A stretch of DNA of 64,000 bases from Methanocaldococcus lauensis (lineage in GTDB: Archaea; AGJL01; Methanococci; Methanococcales; Methanocaldococcaceae). The notes beneath the pieces are model-generated. The model was given only the letters and a program-made list of their open reading frames with translations, did no database searches and was not told the origin of the DNA. The stretch spans positions 701,030 to 765,029 of the forward strand of contig NZ_LR792632.1 in assembly GCF_902827225.1 (NCBI RefSeq), written 5' to 3'. Each line of letters opens with the position of its first letter. The stretch's first letter is position 1. Made by a program: the position numbers and the translations under genes. Below are positions 28,712-37,782 of the stretch, piece after piece.

Positions 28712-30058
28712 ATGAATGTTGAGCAAGCAATTGAGTATGTAAAAAAGAACAATGTTAAATTTATAAGATTCCAGTTTGTCGATATTTTAGGGTTCCCAAA
28801 AAATGTAGCATATCCAGTAAAAAGTGGAGAAAAGGGAATTGAAGAATTAAGAGAAATATTTGAAAACGGAGTATGGTTTGATGGTTCATCAATTACAGGT
28901 TTTGTTGGAATAGAAGAGTCAGATATGTTATTAAAGCCAGATTTATCCACACTCTCTGTTTTACCATGGAGACCTGAAGAGAAAAGTGTCGCAAGAGTTA
29001 TCTGTGATGTTTATAGAAACGAAAAGACTCCATTCGAAGGAGATCCAAGAAGTAGATTAAAAGCTATTTTAAATGAATTAAAAGAAGAAATGAATGGAGA
29101 GTTCTTCGTAGGACCAGAACCAGAGTTCTTCTTGTTAAAGAGAGACCCACACAACCCACACAGATGGATTCCAGCAGATGATGGTGGCTACTTCGATGTT
29201 GAGCCATTAGATGAAGCTCCAGACATAAGAAGAGATATTGTCTTAGCATTAGAAAACCTTGGATTCCACGTTGAAGCATCACACCACGAAGTAGCTCCTG
29301 GACAGCACGAAGTTGATTTCAAATTCGATAACGCTTTAAAAACTGCTGATAGCGTTGTAACATTCAAAATGACAATTAAAAACATTGCTAAGAAACATGG
29401 ATTAAGAGCAACATTTATGCCAAAACCATTCTTTGGAATGAATGGAAACGGTATGCACTGCCACCAGAGTGTTTGGTTTAACGGAGAACCATCATTCTAC
29501 GATCCAGAAGGACCATACAATGGGTTAAGTGAAACCTGTTTAAGCTATATAGCTGGAATTTTAAGCCATGCTAAGGCATTAGTTGCTGTAACAAACCCAA
29601 CAGTTAACTCATACAAGAGATTAGTTCCAGGATACGAAGCTCCAGTAAATATTGCATGGGCTAACAAGAACAGAAGTGCTATAATCAGAGTTCCAGCTGC
29701 AAGAGGTAAGGCTACAAGAATTGAGTTCAGAGCTCCAGACCCAACATGCAACCCATACTTAGCATTCGCCTGTATGTTAGCAGCAGGTTTAGATGGAATT
29801 AAGAAAAAAATGGAAGCTCCAGAGCCTGTTGAGAGAAACATCTTCAAGATGTCAGAAGAAGAGAAGAAACAGTTAGGAATTGAGTCAGTCCCTGCAAACT
29901 TAGCAGCAGCATTAGATGAATTAGAATGTGACGAAGTATTACAAAAAGCATTAGGTAAGCACATCTACGAAAACTATATGGAGATTAAGAGAGCTGAATG
30001 GGATGATTTCAGAATATCAGTTACTGACTGGGAAGTTAGTAAATACTTAATCTACTAA
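28712..30058 (+). CDS. glnA: Glutamine synthetase, type I
   Basis: Makes glutamine from glutamate, ammonia and ATP. The 448-residue protein shows the GS motifs WFDGSSITGFVGI, GPEPEFFLL, APGQHEVDFKF, MPKPFFGMNGNGMHCHQS, NPTVNSYKRLVPGYEAP and RVPAARGKATRIE. The region where bacterial enzymes carry the adenylylated Tyr lacks an NLYDLP motif, so it is the unadenylylated GSI-alpha type. Codon use is noticeably less A/T-extreme than in its neighbours, which suggests high expression. Confidence 0.97.
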   Translation: MNVEQAIEYVKKNNVKFIRFQFVDILGFPKNVAYPVKSGEKGIEELREIFENGVWFDGSSITGFVGIEESDMLLKPDLSTLSVLPWRPEEKSVARVICDVYRNEKTPFEGDPRSRLKAILNELKEEMNGEFFVGPEPEFFLLKRDPHNPHRWIPADDGGYFDVEPLDEAPDIRRDIVLALENLGFHVEASHHEVAPGQHEVDFKFDNALKTADSVVTFKMTIKNIAKKHGLRATFMPKPFFGMNGNGMHCHQSVWFNGEPSFYDPEGPYNGLSETCLSYIAGILSHAKALVAVTNPTVNSYKRLVPGYEAPVNIAWANKNRSAIIRVPAARGKATRIEFRAPDPTCNPYLAFACMLAAGLDGIKKKMEAPEPVERNIFKMSEEEKKQLGIESVPANLAAALDELECDEVLQKALGKHIYENYMEIKRAEWDDFRISVTDWEVSKYLIY

Positions 30059-30090
30059 ATTATTACTTCAAATTTTATTTTTTTATTAAA
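30059..30090 (+). terminator. T-rich terminator after glnA
   Basis: Immediately after the stop, TTTTATTTTTTTATT forms closely spaced T tracts without a hairpin. Confidence 0.4.
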
Positions 30091-30154
30091 CTAAATTTCC
30101 ATAAATTTAAATTAATTTTTTTAGAACAAATAAAATAAAATTATTAGTGATACT

Positions 30155-30853
30155 ATGAAAGCGGTAACTGTTTTAAGTGGTGGATTAGATTCTACTGTAG
30201 CGACATTAATAGCCAAAGATTTAGGTTATGACCTTACAGCAGTTATTTTTAACTATGGGCAAAAAGCAGCTAAAAGAGAGATAAATTCAGCAAAAAAAAT
30301 TTGTGAAATATTAAATATTAAACCTATTGTCGTTGATTTGCCATTCGTTAAACAATTTAAAAAAAGTTCTTTAATTACTGACAAAGAAATTCCTACTTTA
30401 AAAATAGAAGAATTGGAAAGTGAGAAAGTTTATGAAACTATGAAATCTGTGTGGGTTCCTGCAAGAAACTTAATAATGTTTAGTATTGCCAGTGGTTTTG
30501 CTGAAGCTTTAGATGCAAAAAAAGTATTTATCGGAATAAATAAAGAGGAAGGAGTAACATTTCCTGACAACACCATAGAGTTTGTTAATGCATTTAATAA
30601 AGCTTTAGAATATGGAACTTTAAATAAGGTTAAGATAGAGGCACCATTATACGATAAAACTAAAGAAGAGATCGTTAAAATTGGTCATGAGATTGAGAAA
30701 AAGCTTGGCGTAGAGGTTTTAAAATATACTTATTCGTGTTATAAAGACAATGGAGAAGATTTTTTACACTGTGGAAAATGTGAAAGTTGCATTAGAAGGA
30801 AAAGAGCTTTTTTAATGGCTGGCGTTGAAGATAAAACAAAGTATATTGAATAA
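30155..30853 (+). CDS. queC: 7-cyano-7-deazaguanine synthase QueC
   Basis: Converts 7-carboxy-7-deazaguanine to preQ0, the base later used for archaeosine in tRNA. The PP-loop is LSGGLDSTVATLIA. The zinc-binding site near the C-terminus is CYKDNGEDFLHCGKCESC. At 232 residues it is normal length. The later archaeosine enzyme ArcS is encoded at 56572-58194. Confidence 0.94.
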   Translation: MKAVTVLSGGLDSTVATLIAKDLGYDLTAVIFNYGQKAAKREINSAKKICEILNIKPIVVDLPFVKQFKKSSLITDKEIPTLKIEELESEKVYETMKSVWVPARNLIMFSIASGFAEALDAKKVFIGINKEEGVTFPDNTIEFVNAFNKALEYGTLNKVKIEAPLYDKTKEEIVKIGHEIEKKLGVEVLKYTYSCYKDNGEDFLHCGKCESCIRRKRAFLMAGVEDKTKYIE

Positions 30854-30857
30854 GTTA

Positions 30858-31946
30858 TTAATTTTTATTTTTATTTTTTACTCTTGACTTTTTTAATTCA
30901 GATAGTTTTTTAACTGCTTCTAAATCTACATCTTCATCATAAGTTAAGTAACCATTATAAACAGCCCTTTTAAAGAAACCTTCTCCCCATTTATTTCTTA
31001 TTAAAACTGTTGAATATCCTTCCTCACTACCAACATTACCTACTGAAATATCAGATGTTAATCCAGTAAAATCACCACAAACCTTACAGCCACTTCTCAT
31101 TAAATCTTCTAAATCTTTTAATTTGTATTCAACAACATCTCCATTTATTAACTTAATTTTTAATTTTCCAGATTCAATATCCATTTTTCTAATTTCCCAA
31201 GGTTCTATACCTTCTGATTTTAGTTTTTTAATCATTTTATTGTAATCGTAAGTTTCAAAACAGAATATGGCAATCTTCAATCTTATGGCATTTTTAAATG
31301 GTTTTAATAAATCATTATCTGCTGATGCCATTATTTGAGTGATTGCATTAATTACACATGGAGTTCCTACTACTGCCAACTTCTTTAATTTTTTCTCCAT
31401 AACAGCAGTTTTTAATGATTTTAATATAGGTCCTTTCCAAAGATATTTACTTCCTGCCGCTTTTATAACATCTTCTTTTGATAAAGATAAGTATGATGTA
31501 GGCTCTAAGGTAAATTTATCATCTATCATAACAATAGCTCCATCAATTAATCCTTCTTCAAAGGCATTTGCCAATATTGCCGTTACAACCCCACCATTTT
31601 GAGCATTCTTTATTTCTATTAAAGATTTTGCCTTTACTGCTTTTAATATATTTCCTAATCCGTCCTTCTTAGGAACTGAAGATTTTTTTATCCTCGGGCA
31701 AGCATCATAACAAGATCCACATGGGACATCATACACAACTGTTTTACAAAATTCTGCAGAAATTGGATGCTCAGTTGTTATGTCAGTTGGTATTAAGATA
31801 CAAGAACATTCGTCGCATTCAAATTTTACTGGGCTTTCCTCTACAAAATATAAGTTATTCACTGGACATACTGCTACACAGGCACCACAGCCACTGCATC
31901 TATTTGTATCCCAAACTTCCTCTTTTAGATTTTTATATGATTTCAT
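30858..31946 (-). CDS. FrhB-family F420-binding iron-sulfur protein
   Basis: A 362-residue homologue of FrhB, the F420-reducing hydrogenase beta subunit. The N-terminus has a ferredoxin-like CSGCGACVAVCP, with further Cys clusters FECDECSC and CGSCYDACP. The FrhB core follows with AQNGGVVTAILANAFEEG and VVGTPCVINAI. FrhB proteins carry FAD and exchange electrons with coenzyme F420. It is the last gene of a minus-strand run with the three glutamate synthase genes, which suggests it supplies electrons to that enzyme. The ATG at 31946 follows TAGGTGAGATTA. Confidence 0.85.
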   Translation of the reverse strand: MKSYKNLKEEVWDTNRCSGCGACVAVCPVNNLYFVEESPVKFECDECSCILIPTDITTEHPISAEFCKTVVYDVPCGSCYDACPRIKKSSVPKKDGLGNILKAVKAKSLIEIKNAQNGGVVTAILANAFEEGLIDGAIVMIDDKFTLEPTSYLSLSKEDVIKAAGSKYLWKGPILKSLKTAVMEKKLKKLAVVGTPCVINAITQIMASADNDLLKPFKNAIRLKIAIFCFETYDYNKMIKKLKSEGIEPWEIRKMDIESGKLKIKLINGDVVEYKLKDLEDLMRSGCKVCGDFTGLTSDISVGNVGSEEGYSTVLIRNKWGEGFFKRAVYNGYLTYDEDVDLEAVKKLSELKKSRVKNKNKN

Positions 31947-32028
31947 TAATCTCACCTAATCCATCTTAATTTTTAAAATATTACTAATTCTAATTTAAAT
32001 TTAAATAAAAACGAATTATTACATTTTA

Positions 32029-32805
32029 TTACATTAAATCTGGAGTATAGAGTTTTCCAAATGGTCTTTTTGAAATTGGTGCTATTTTTGTCCATTTTGA
32101 ATTTAATAATTTGTTTTTAATTTCATCTGAAAGATTAAACCATTTACAAAATTCTTCAATATATGGCTTAATTTTTTCTAAATCCTCTTTGGTAAATTCT
32201 TTTATATCTGCGGCAACTCCTAATTGGTCTTTATCAACATTACCTCTAATGTATATCGCTCCACCATGTATTCCGGTTCCTATCATTCTCCCTTTAACTT
32301 CTCCTAAATCATTTCCTTTTTCATCTATGTTTAAAACTATTATAATACCTCCTGCCATATATTCTCCTAAGAAATCTTTTGCTCTCCCACCAATAACAAG
32401 AACAGGAACCTTATCTTTGTATGCCTTCATATGTATTCCACTTCTATATCCAACATCTCCTCTAACAAAAACCTTTCCTCCTCTCATAGAGTGGGCGGTT
32501 ACATCTCCACTACTTCCATAAATAACTATTGTCCCGTCATCCATTGTGTTTCCTGGAGCAAATTCAGCATTACCATGGACTATTATTGTTGGACCACTCA
32601 TAAACATTCCTAAGTCTCCACCAGGAATACCATAAATTTCAATAGTTAAATCTTTTTTCTGCAATCCATTTCCAATAAATCTCTGTCCTAAAACATTTTT
32701 TAGTATTATCTTTTTAACATCTGGATTTTTATTTAATATTTCATGAATCTTCTCATTTAACTCCCTATAATGCATATCCTTTGCATCTATAACTACCTCT
32801 TCCAT
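32029..32805 (-). CDS. Glutamate synthase GXGXG-domain subunit
   Basis: A 258-residue stand-alone GXGXG (alpha subunit C-terminal) domain: a right-handed beta-helix that spaces the amidotransferase and synthase sites. Repeats of the type GxMxGGxIxVxG are visible (SMRGGKVFVRGDVGYRSG, YMAGGIIIV, GTGIHGGAIYIRG). In archaea glutamate synthase is split into separate amidotransferase, FMN and GXGXG proteins, as here. The start follows GGTGAAAAATT. Confidence 0.9.
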   Translation of the reverse strand: MEEVVIDAKDMHYRELNEKIHEILNKNPDVKKIILKNVLGQRFIGNGLQKKDLTIEIYGIPGGDLGMFMSGPTIIVHGNAEFAPGNTMDDGTIVIYGSSGDVTAHSMRGGKVFVRGDVGYRSGIHMKAYKDKVPVLVIGGRAKDFLGEYMAGGIIIVLNIDEKGNDLGEVKGRMIGTGIHGGAIYIRGNVDKDQLGVAADIKEFTKEDLEKIKPYIEEFCKWFNLSDEIKNKLLNSKWTKIAPISKRPFGKLYTPDLM

Positions 32806-32878
32806 AATTTTTCACCTTTTAAAAATGTAAATTCTAAAAGATAATAGAAGAGAGAGAATAAACAATAATAGCATTATA

Positions 32879-34411
32879 TTATTCTCCTGCCGCCTTTATT
32901 CCTAAAATTTCAAGTTCTTTTTCATTTAATCCTACTCCCCTTAATCTATCTCTGTTACCTCTTAAACTTTCTATTGAGTTAATTCCTGCCGCTCCTAACA
33001 ATTCTTTAATTTCGTGAGTCCATGCCTTAATTAAATTTGCCACCCTTTTTGCTCCAACTTCAGGATCTAATCTTTTAACTAATTCAGGTTTTTGGGTGGC
33101 AATACCCCAAGCACATAAACCTGTATAGCATCTTCCACATACTCTACAGCCAAGAGCCACCATTGCGGCAGTTCCAATATAAACAGCATCTGCTCCTAAT
33201 GCAATTGCCTTAAATACATCTGCTGAACATCTAATTCCTCCACTTGCTATAATACTTATTTCATTTCTCAATCCTTCCTCTCTCAATCTTCTATCAACTG
33301 CGGCAATAGCCATTTCTATTGGAATCCCTACATGGTCTCTAAATACCTTAGGAGCTGCTCCAGTTCCTCCCTTATATCCATCAATAACTACTGCATCTGC
33401 ATCACTTGTAGCAATTCCAACCGCAATTGCAGGAGCGTTGTGGACAGCTGCAATTTTAACAAACACTGGCTTTTTCCATCTTGTGGCTTCTTTTAAACTT
33501 CTAACTAATTGAGCTAAGTCTTCAATTGAGTAAATGTCATGATGAGGAGCTGGAGATATTGCATCACTACCTTCAGGAATCATTCTTGTTGCTGAAATCT
33601 CTGCAGTAACTTTTTCTCCTGGTAAATGCCCTCCAATTCCTGGCTTTGCTCCTTGACCTATTTTAATCTCTATTGCTGCCCCTTTCATTAAATATTCTTC
33701 ATTTACTCCAAATCTTCCACTTGCTACCTGTGTAATTATGTGATCTGCGTAAGGGTAGAGTGCCTTTGGCAAACCTCCTTCACCAGTTCCCATAAATGTT
33801 CCACATTCTTTAACAGCCTTGGCAAATGATAAGTGGGCATTTAATGATAAAGCCCCATAAGACATGTGTGCAATCATTATAGGAGTATCTAACTTTAAAT
33901 TTGGAGCTATTTTTGTTTTTAACTTGGCTTTTTTAATCTTTTTACCATCTATTTCTTCCTCAACAAATTCAAACTCCAACTGCTTAGGTTTTTTACCAAT
34001 ATATGTTCTTAGCTCCATAGGCTCTCTAAGAGGATCAATAGATGGATTTGTAACCTGACAGGCATCTAATACAATATGGTCAAAGTATATTGGATGTTCT
34101 TTAGCGTTACCCATTCCACTTAACAAGATACATCCAGTTTTTGCCTGATTGTATATGTCAGTTCTCGCATCAATATCCCACAGTGGATGACTTCTCCAAG
34201 AAATAGCGTTTTCTTTAATTGTAATTGCATCTCTTGGACACATTACTACACATCTGTGACATGCTCCACATCTATTTGAATAACTAATAATTCTATCTCC
34301 CTCTCTTCTATGAACTCCCCAAGAACACTCTACAGTACATCTCTCACATAGCATACATTTATTTGGATCTACCTCTACCTTATACTTTGGAGGAACATAG
34401 CTTGGAATCAT
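32879..34411 (-). CDS. Glutamate synthase FMN/iron-sulfur catalytic subunit
   Basis: The 510-residue synthase core, which adds the glutamine-derived ammonia to 2-oxoglutarate. An N-terminal ferredoxin domain has CMLCERCTVECSW and CGACHRCVVMC. The FMN-binding barrel follows (GEGGLPKALYPYAD, KIGQGAKPGIGGHLPGEKV, SPAPHHDIYSIEDLAQL, DGYKGGTGAAPKVF, ASGGIRCSADVFKAIALGAD), and CRVCGRCYTGLCAWG near the end suits the [3Fe-4S] cluster. This is the archaeal arrangement with the ferredoxin fused in. It is 55 bp downstream of the amidotransferase gene. Confidence 0.93.
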   Translation of the reverse strand: MIPSYVPPKYKVEVDPNKCMLCERCTVECSWGVHRREGDRIISYSNRCGACHRCVVMCPRDAITIKENAISWRSHPLWDIDARTDIYNQAKTGCILLSGMGNAKEHPIYFDHIVLDACQVTNPSIDPLREPMELRTYIGKKPKQLEFEFVEEEIDGKKIKKAKLKTKIAPNLKLDTPIMIAHMSYGALSLNAHLSFAKAVKECGTFMGTGEGGLPKALYPYADHIITQVASGRFGVNEEYLMKGAAIEIKIGQGAKPGIGGHLPGEKVTAEISATRMIPEGSDAISPAPHHDIYSIEDLAQLVRSLKEATRWKKPVFVKIAAVHNAPAIAVGIATSDADAVVIDGYKGGTGAAPKVFRDHVGIPIEMAIAAVDRRLREEGLRNEISIIASGGIRCSADVFKAIALGADAVYIGTAAMVALGCRVCGRCYTGLCAWGIATQKPELVKRLDPEVGAKRVANLIKAWTHEIKELLGAAGINSIESLRGNRDRLRGVGLNEKELEILGIKAAGE

Positions 34412-34466
34412 GCTTTCACATCCAAAAATTTTTTAATTTTTTATTATTGTTTAGGTAATAATAAAC

Positions 34467-35555
34467 TTACTTCCAAACTCTTGCAATTACTGGAACTCCT
34501 GCATCAGGCATCCAAACTCTGTCTAAGTCTGGACAAATTCTTCTTATTGCAGATTCTTCACTTGAAATAAATATCAAGTCATCTTTTTCAGCGGCAATTA
34601 ATGGTCTTAACTTAATTCTATCTGTTAAACCAAACATAGTAGTTTCTTTTTCAATATCTCCATTCATAAAGATTAAACCACTTGGTGTTCCAACTGCAAT
34701 GGCAAATGGACCATTTAACATAGCCCCTCCATAAGTTAATCTTATTGCAGTATGCAACTCTCTCTCTTCTTCTGGCATTTTATCAATTTCATCCCAAAAT
34801 CTTGGGGCTAAGGCAGATAATGCATATTCTACTGGAACTTTATGCTTTCTCATTAACAAATCCAAGATATAGGTAACAACTTCAGTGTCAGTTAATAATC
34901 TACACTTATACCCAAACATTTCAACAAACCTTTTATTAGTTCCATAACTTGTTATCTCACCATTATGCACTACACTCCAATTTAATAAATTGAAAGGATG
35001 AGCTCCTCCCCACCACGCCATTGTATTTGTTGGATATCTTGCGTGAGCTAACCATAAATAACCTTCATATCTATCTATTCTATAAAACTCTGCTACCTCA
35101 TTAGGCCATCCTACTGCCTTAAAAACGCCTAAATCTTTACCACTTGAGATAACAAAGGCACCATCAACTTTATCGTTAATTTCCATTACAATATCTACTA
35201 TGACATCCTCCTCTCTATCAGAATATTTTTCATCAACTTCATAGAAGTATCTCCATGGAATATGAACTTTTTCAATTATTCCTTCTTCTGTTGGTATTTC
35301 CTCATCTTTAACAATAGTTCCATACTCTTCCAATATATTTTCAACATTTATTTTTATTTTTTCAAATTTTGGAGTGTTGTCAAATAATATGTGAAATGCA
35401 TAGCAATCTTTATATTTTGTTGGATAAATTCCATAACCTACATATCCAGACCCTTTACCATTACCTCTCTCTTTTAAACTATCCAGTGCTAATGCTATTT
35501 TATCTCCTTTTATCATTCTTTTTTTTCTACTCATAAAACCGATAATTCCACACAT
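34467..35555 (-). CDS. Glutamate synthase class II glutamine amidotransferase subunit
   Basis: A 362-residue N-terminal-nucleophile amidotransferase that releases ammonia from glutamine. It begins MCGIIGF, so Cys2 becomes the N-terminal catalytic Cys. This fixes the start at 35555, which follows GGAGGGTTGTTT; an upstream in-frame ATG would bury the Cys. [21 protein letters not shown] and [12 protein letters not shown] are conserved substrate-site motifs. First gene of a four-gene run ending in the FrhB homologue. Confidence 0.92.
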   Translation of the reverse strand: MCGIIGFMSRKKRMIKGDKIALALDSLKERGNGKGSGYVGYGIYPTKYKDCYAFHILFDNTPKFEKIKINVENILEEYGTIVKDEEIPTEEGIIEKVHIPWRYFYEVDEKYSDREEDVIVDIVMEINDKVDGAFVISSGKDLGVFKAVGWPNEVAEFYRIDRYEGYLWLAHARYPTNTMAWWGGAHPFNLLNWSVVHNGEITSYGTNKRFVEMFGYKCRLLTDTEVVTYILDLLMRKHKVPVEYALSALAPRFWDEIDKMPEEERELHTAIRLTYGGAMLNGPFAIAVGTPSGLIFMNGDIEKETTMFGLTDRIKLRPLIAAEKDDLIFISSEESAIRRICPDLDRVWMPDAGVPVIARVWK

Positions 35556-35683
35556 AAACAACCCTCCATAAATTGGGTATAAAAGAGATAAGATTTTGTT
35601 AGGTTTTAAAATATTAGTCAAGGTTATATTTATATAATTATGGTTTGAAAGTTGAACATTATAAATACAAATATAAAAAAATA

Positions 35684-36300
35684 TTACAATGATAAAAACT
35701 GTGATAATTCCATTAATAAATCGTTATATCCATAACTTTTTAGTAAATCCTCAATATTTTTAACTGTTTTGTTGAATCTTTCTATATATTTATTCTCATT
35801 TATATTTGCGTATTCTTGAAGTAGTAAGAGAATGTTTAAAGATTTTTTAAATATCTTTAATAATATTATTATATATATTAATATTCAATAATTCATCAAA
35901 AAATTTATAAATTTTATCGTTTGGAGATTTTGTTAATAATTCTTCTGAAACTTTACTTAAATTTAAACTTTACTTAAATTTTTTAAAGCGTATGACACAA
36001 TTATTTTTATCCTACTTTTATTTTTAGTATTAATATTAGCTAATACAATTTTTTCTATTCCTTTTAACGCATAAATTGCTCTATTTATATTGTTGGATAG
36101 CTCATAAGTTATTATCTTTTTTAAGGATATTATCGCCTCTCTGGTAATTGAAATTGGTGAGTCATTGGCTAAACAGGCAATTTTAACGATAATGGCAATG
36201 TATATTCTAAAAAATCTCTCATCTTGGTTCTTTGTTTTATTATTTAACTCTTCATAATAACTTCCCAATAGAATTATAGCATTTCTTACAGTCATATAAT
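35684..36300 (-). pseudogene. 3' half of a DUF2254-like membrane protein gene, decayed
   Basis: An open frame of 110 codons (MTVRNAIILLGSYYEEL...) ends early. A perfect 17-bp tandem duplication (35948-35964 and 35965-35981) shifts the frame; beyond it the reading SEELLTKSPNDKIYKFFDEL continues, then another 1-nt shift near an A/T run, then KKSLNILLLLQEYANINE to a stop at 35684. The interrupted 5' half is at 37783-38426 on the same strand, with the TnpB element between them, and the two joined would encode roughly 410 residues. The initial ATG is therefore internal to the original gene and this is not an independent gene. Confidence 0.7.
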
Positions 36301-36452
36301 GTTTTAAATATAATGCCGTTTAAAACTGTTTAAAAATATATAGGCATAGATAGACAAATATACTCATTTATCGACAGTTAAAAAAGAAATCTTTTTATAC
36401 TTTGTAAAATAATTCATTAATAATAAAAAGAGATAAAAATTTCGGTGATAAA

Positions 36453-37652
36453 ATGAGGAATAAAATCCCCAACCAAATCATTCTGGCATATAAGGTTTCT
36501 CACAATTATAATATAAATAATTTTCTAATCGATTTTTTAAATCTCTCTCAAAAGGCAGTTGATATTATCTGGAGCAATATCTATTGGAAAGAAAAAGTAG
36601 TTAAACATCGGTATAAAGTTGGAAATAATTATAAATACTACACTACCGTTCGGTTAATCCCAGAAATTCCCAAAGATAAAGATTTTAAGAGGGAGTTAAG
36701 GAGAAGATTATTAAACGGCTGGAATTATGCTTCCCATTATATCGATGCGGCCATTAAAGTGGCATATTCAACAATAGATAGTTGGAAATCTAATTATTTA
36801 AAGGGATTAAGAAAAAGAACTAAGGTGATATTTAAAAGACCCTTCGTTAGAGTTAAAACTACTTTAATAAAATACAATAAAGAAAAAGGAGAAATTAAAA
36901 TTACTATTAAGCCGAGAAAGGAATATTTAATTTTAAACATTAAAGATGAATGGTTTTTCGATAAGGTTAAAGATTGGGAGATTGGAGAAATTATTTTGAA
37001 GGAGAACTCTGCTTATCTAACTTTCAAACAATCTTTAGACCATTCGAATAGAGAAATAATTGTTGGAGTTTATAGCAATCTAAAATCTCTCGATATATAT
37101 CATCCAATTGAAGGATGGATTAGAGTTGATTTATCCGAACTCCATAGAATTAAAGTGGTTTATGATATTATCATTGATAAATTAAAATCTATTTATAAAA
37201 AATCTCCTAAACGAATAGGGAGGTTATTAAAAAAATATCTCAATAGAAGAAAAAACCGAGTTAAAGATTTTATCAATAAACTTACAACTCAATTGTCTCG
37301 TTTATTCCCTAATGCTATTTTTATCTTCGAAGACCTAAATAAGTTCAATATGTACGATAAAAATTCGAAATTTCATAGAGAATTAGATAGAACGAGTTGG
37401 AAGAGTATTGCTAAACAGTTAGAATATAAGAGTATTGTTTTATATGTAAATCCACACTACACATCAAAAACCTGTCCCGTATGCGGGAGTAAAATGGAGT
37501 CCCAAGAGGGGCAGGTTGTTTATTGTCCGAATTGTAAAAAATCATTTAATAGACAGTTAGTAGGCTCTTTCAATATTTTTAAAAGAGGAATTAAATTGGT
37601 TAAAAAAATTGAAAGGCGGAGCTGGGGTCCCCGTGTCTGGGGCGGAGGTTGA
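36453..37652 (+). CDS. tnpB: TnpB-like RNA-guided nuclease homologue with lost RuvC aspartates
   Basis: A 399-residue full-length TnpB, the ancestor family of Cas12. The N-terminal REC/WED part starts MRNKIPNQIILAYKV. The RuvC core is recognisable, but motif I reads VGVYSNL with Tyr207 at the usual Asp, and motif III reads FNRQLVGSFNI with Asn366 at the usual Asp. Motif II FEDLNKFN keeps Glu293. The zinc finger is intact (Cys341, Cys344, Cys358, Cys361). Each lost Asp is one base from GAT (TAT at 37071, AAT at 37548). The frame is otherwise undamaged. Such a protein should bind guide RNA and DNA but not cut; it may be a nuclease-dead regulator or a recently inactivated transposon gene. The start follows GGTGATAAA. 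Confidence 0.85.
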   Translation: MRNKIPNQIILAYKVSHNYNINNFLIDFLNLSQKAVDIIWSNIYWKEKVVKHRYKVGNNYKYYTTVRLIPEIPKDKDFKRELRRRLLNGWNYASHYIDAAIKVAYSTIDSWKSNYLKGLRKRTKVIFKRPFVRVKTTLIKYNKEKGEIKITIKPRKEYLILNIKDEWFFDKVKDWEIGEIILKENSAYLTFKQSLDHSNREIIVGVYSNLKSLDIYHPIEGWIRVDLSELHRIKVVYDIIIDKLKSIYKKSPKRIGRLLKKYLNRRKNRVKDFINKLTTQLSRLFPNAIFIFEDLNKFNMYDKNSKFHRELDRTSWKSIAKQLEYKSIVLYVNPHYTSKTCPVCGSKMESQEGQVVYCPNCKKSFNRQLVGSFNIFKRGIKLVKKIERRSWGPRVWGGG

Positions 37653-37716
37653 TGATATGCTCCCCGATGAACCCAGAGGGGAGCTGAAACTCATGACGCC
37701 CAATCCCGATGTAGTC
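37600..37716 (+). ncRNA. Candidate omega-RNA (reRNA) scaffold of the TnpB element
   Basis: The tnpB 3' end and the bases after it form a GC-rich island in an A/T-rich genome. GCTCCCC (37659-37665) pairs with GGGGAGC across 12 nt, and GGGGTCCCC precedes it. Omega-RNAs of TnpB overlap the 3' end of the gene and run to the right end, with the guide taken from flanking DNA. The same segment (GGGCGGAG...GAACCCAGAG) is the best-preserved part of the relic at 48290-48450, which supports its being functional sequence. Ends are estimated. Confidence 0.5.
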
Positions 37717-37782
37717 TATACCGTCAATTTTAATGGAAAATATTTAAAATGTCTATAATTGTCTATATTTGACTACATCGGG

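Larger units (their letters stand above)
36301..37782 (+). mobile_element. IS605-family TnpB-only element
   Basis: About 1.48 kb carrying only tnpB, with no tnpA. The left end shares the CCGTTTAAAA core (36316) with the relic at 22828. The right end has a perfect 12-bp inverted repeat, CCCGATGTAGTC (37705-37716) and GACTACATCGGG (37771-37782), enclosing 54 nt. The flanks are the two halves of one minus-strand gene. The exact left boundary is uncertain by some bases. No target duplication is visible, as expected for this family. Confidence 0.75.

Noticed and set aside
36085-36295. Independent 110-residue protein starting MTVRNAIILLG
   Set aside because: It is the internal part of the gene split by the TnpB element; no promoter or ribosome-binding site precedes it.
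37646-37690. C/D box sRNA (TGATGA and CTGA motifs)
   Set aside because: The motifs lie inside the tnpB 3' RNA region, and the paired GC stem explains the sequence better; no C'/D' pair or target antisense element was clear.
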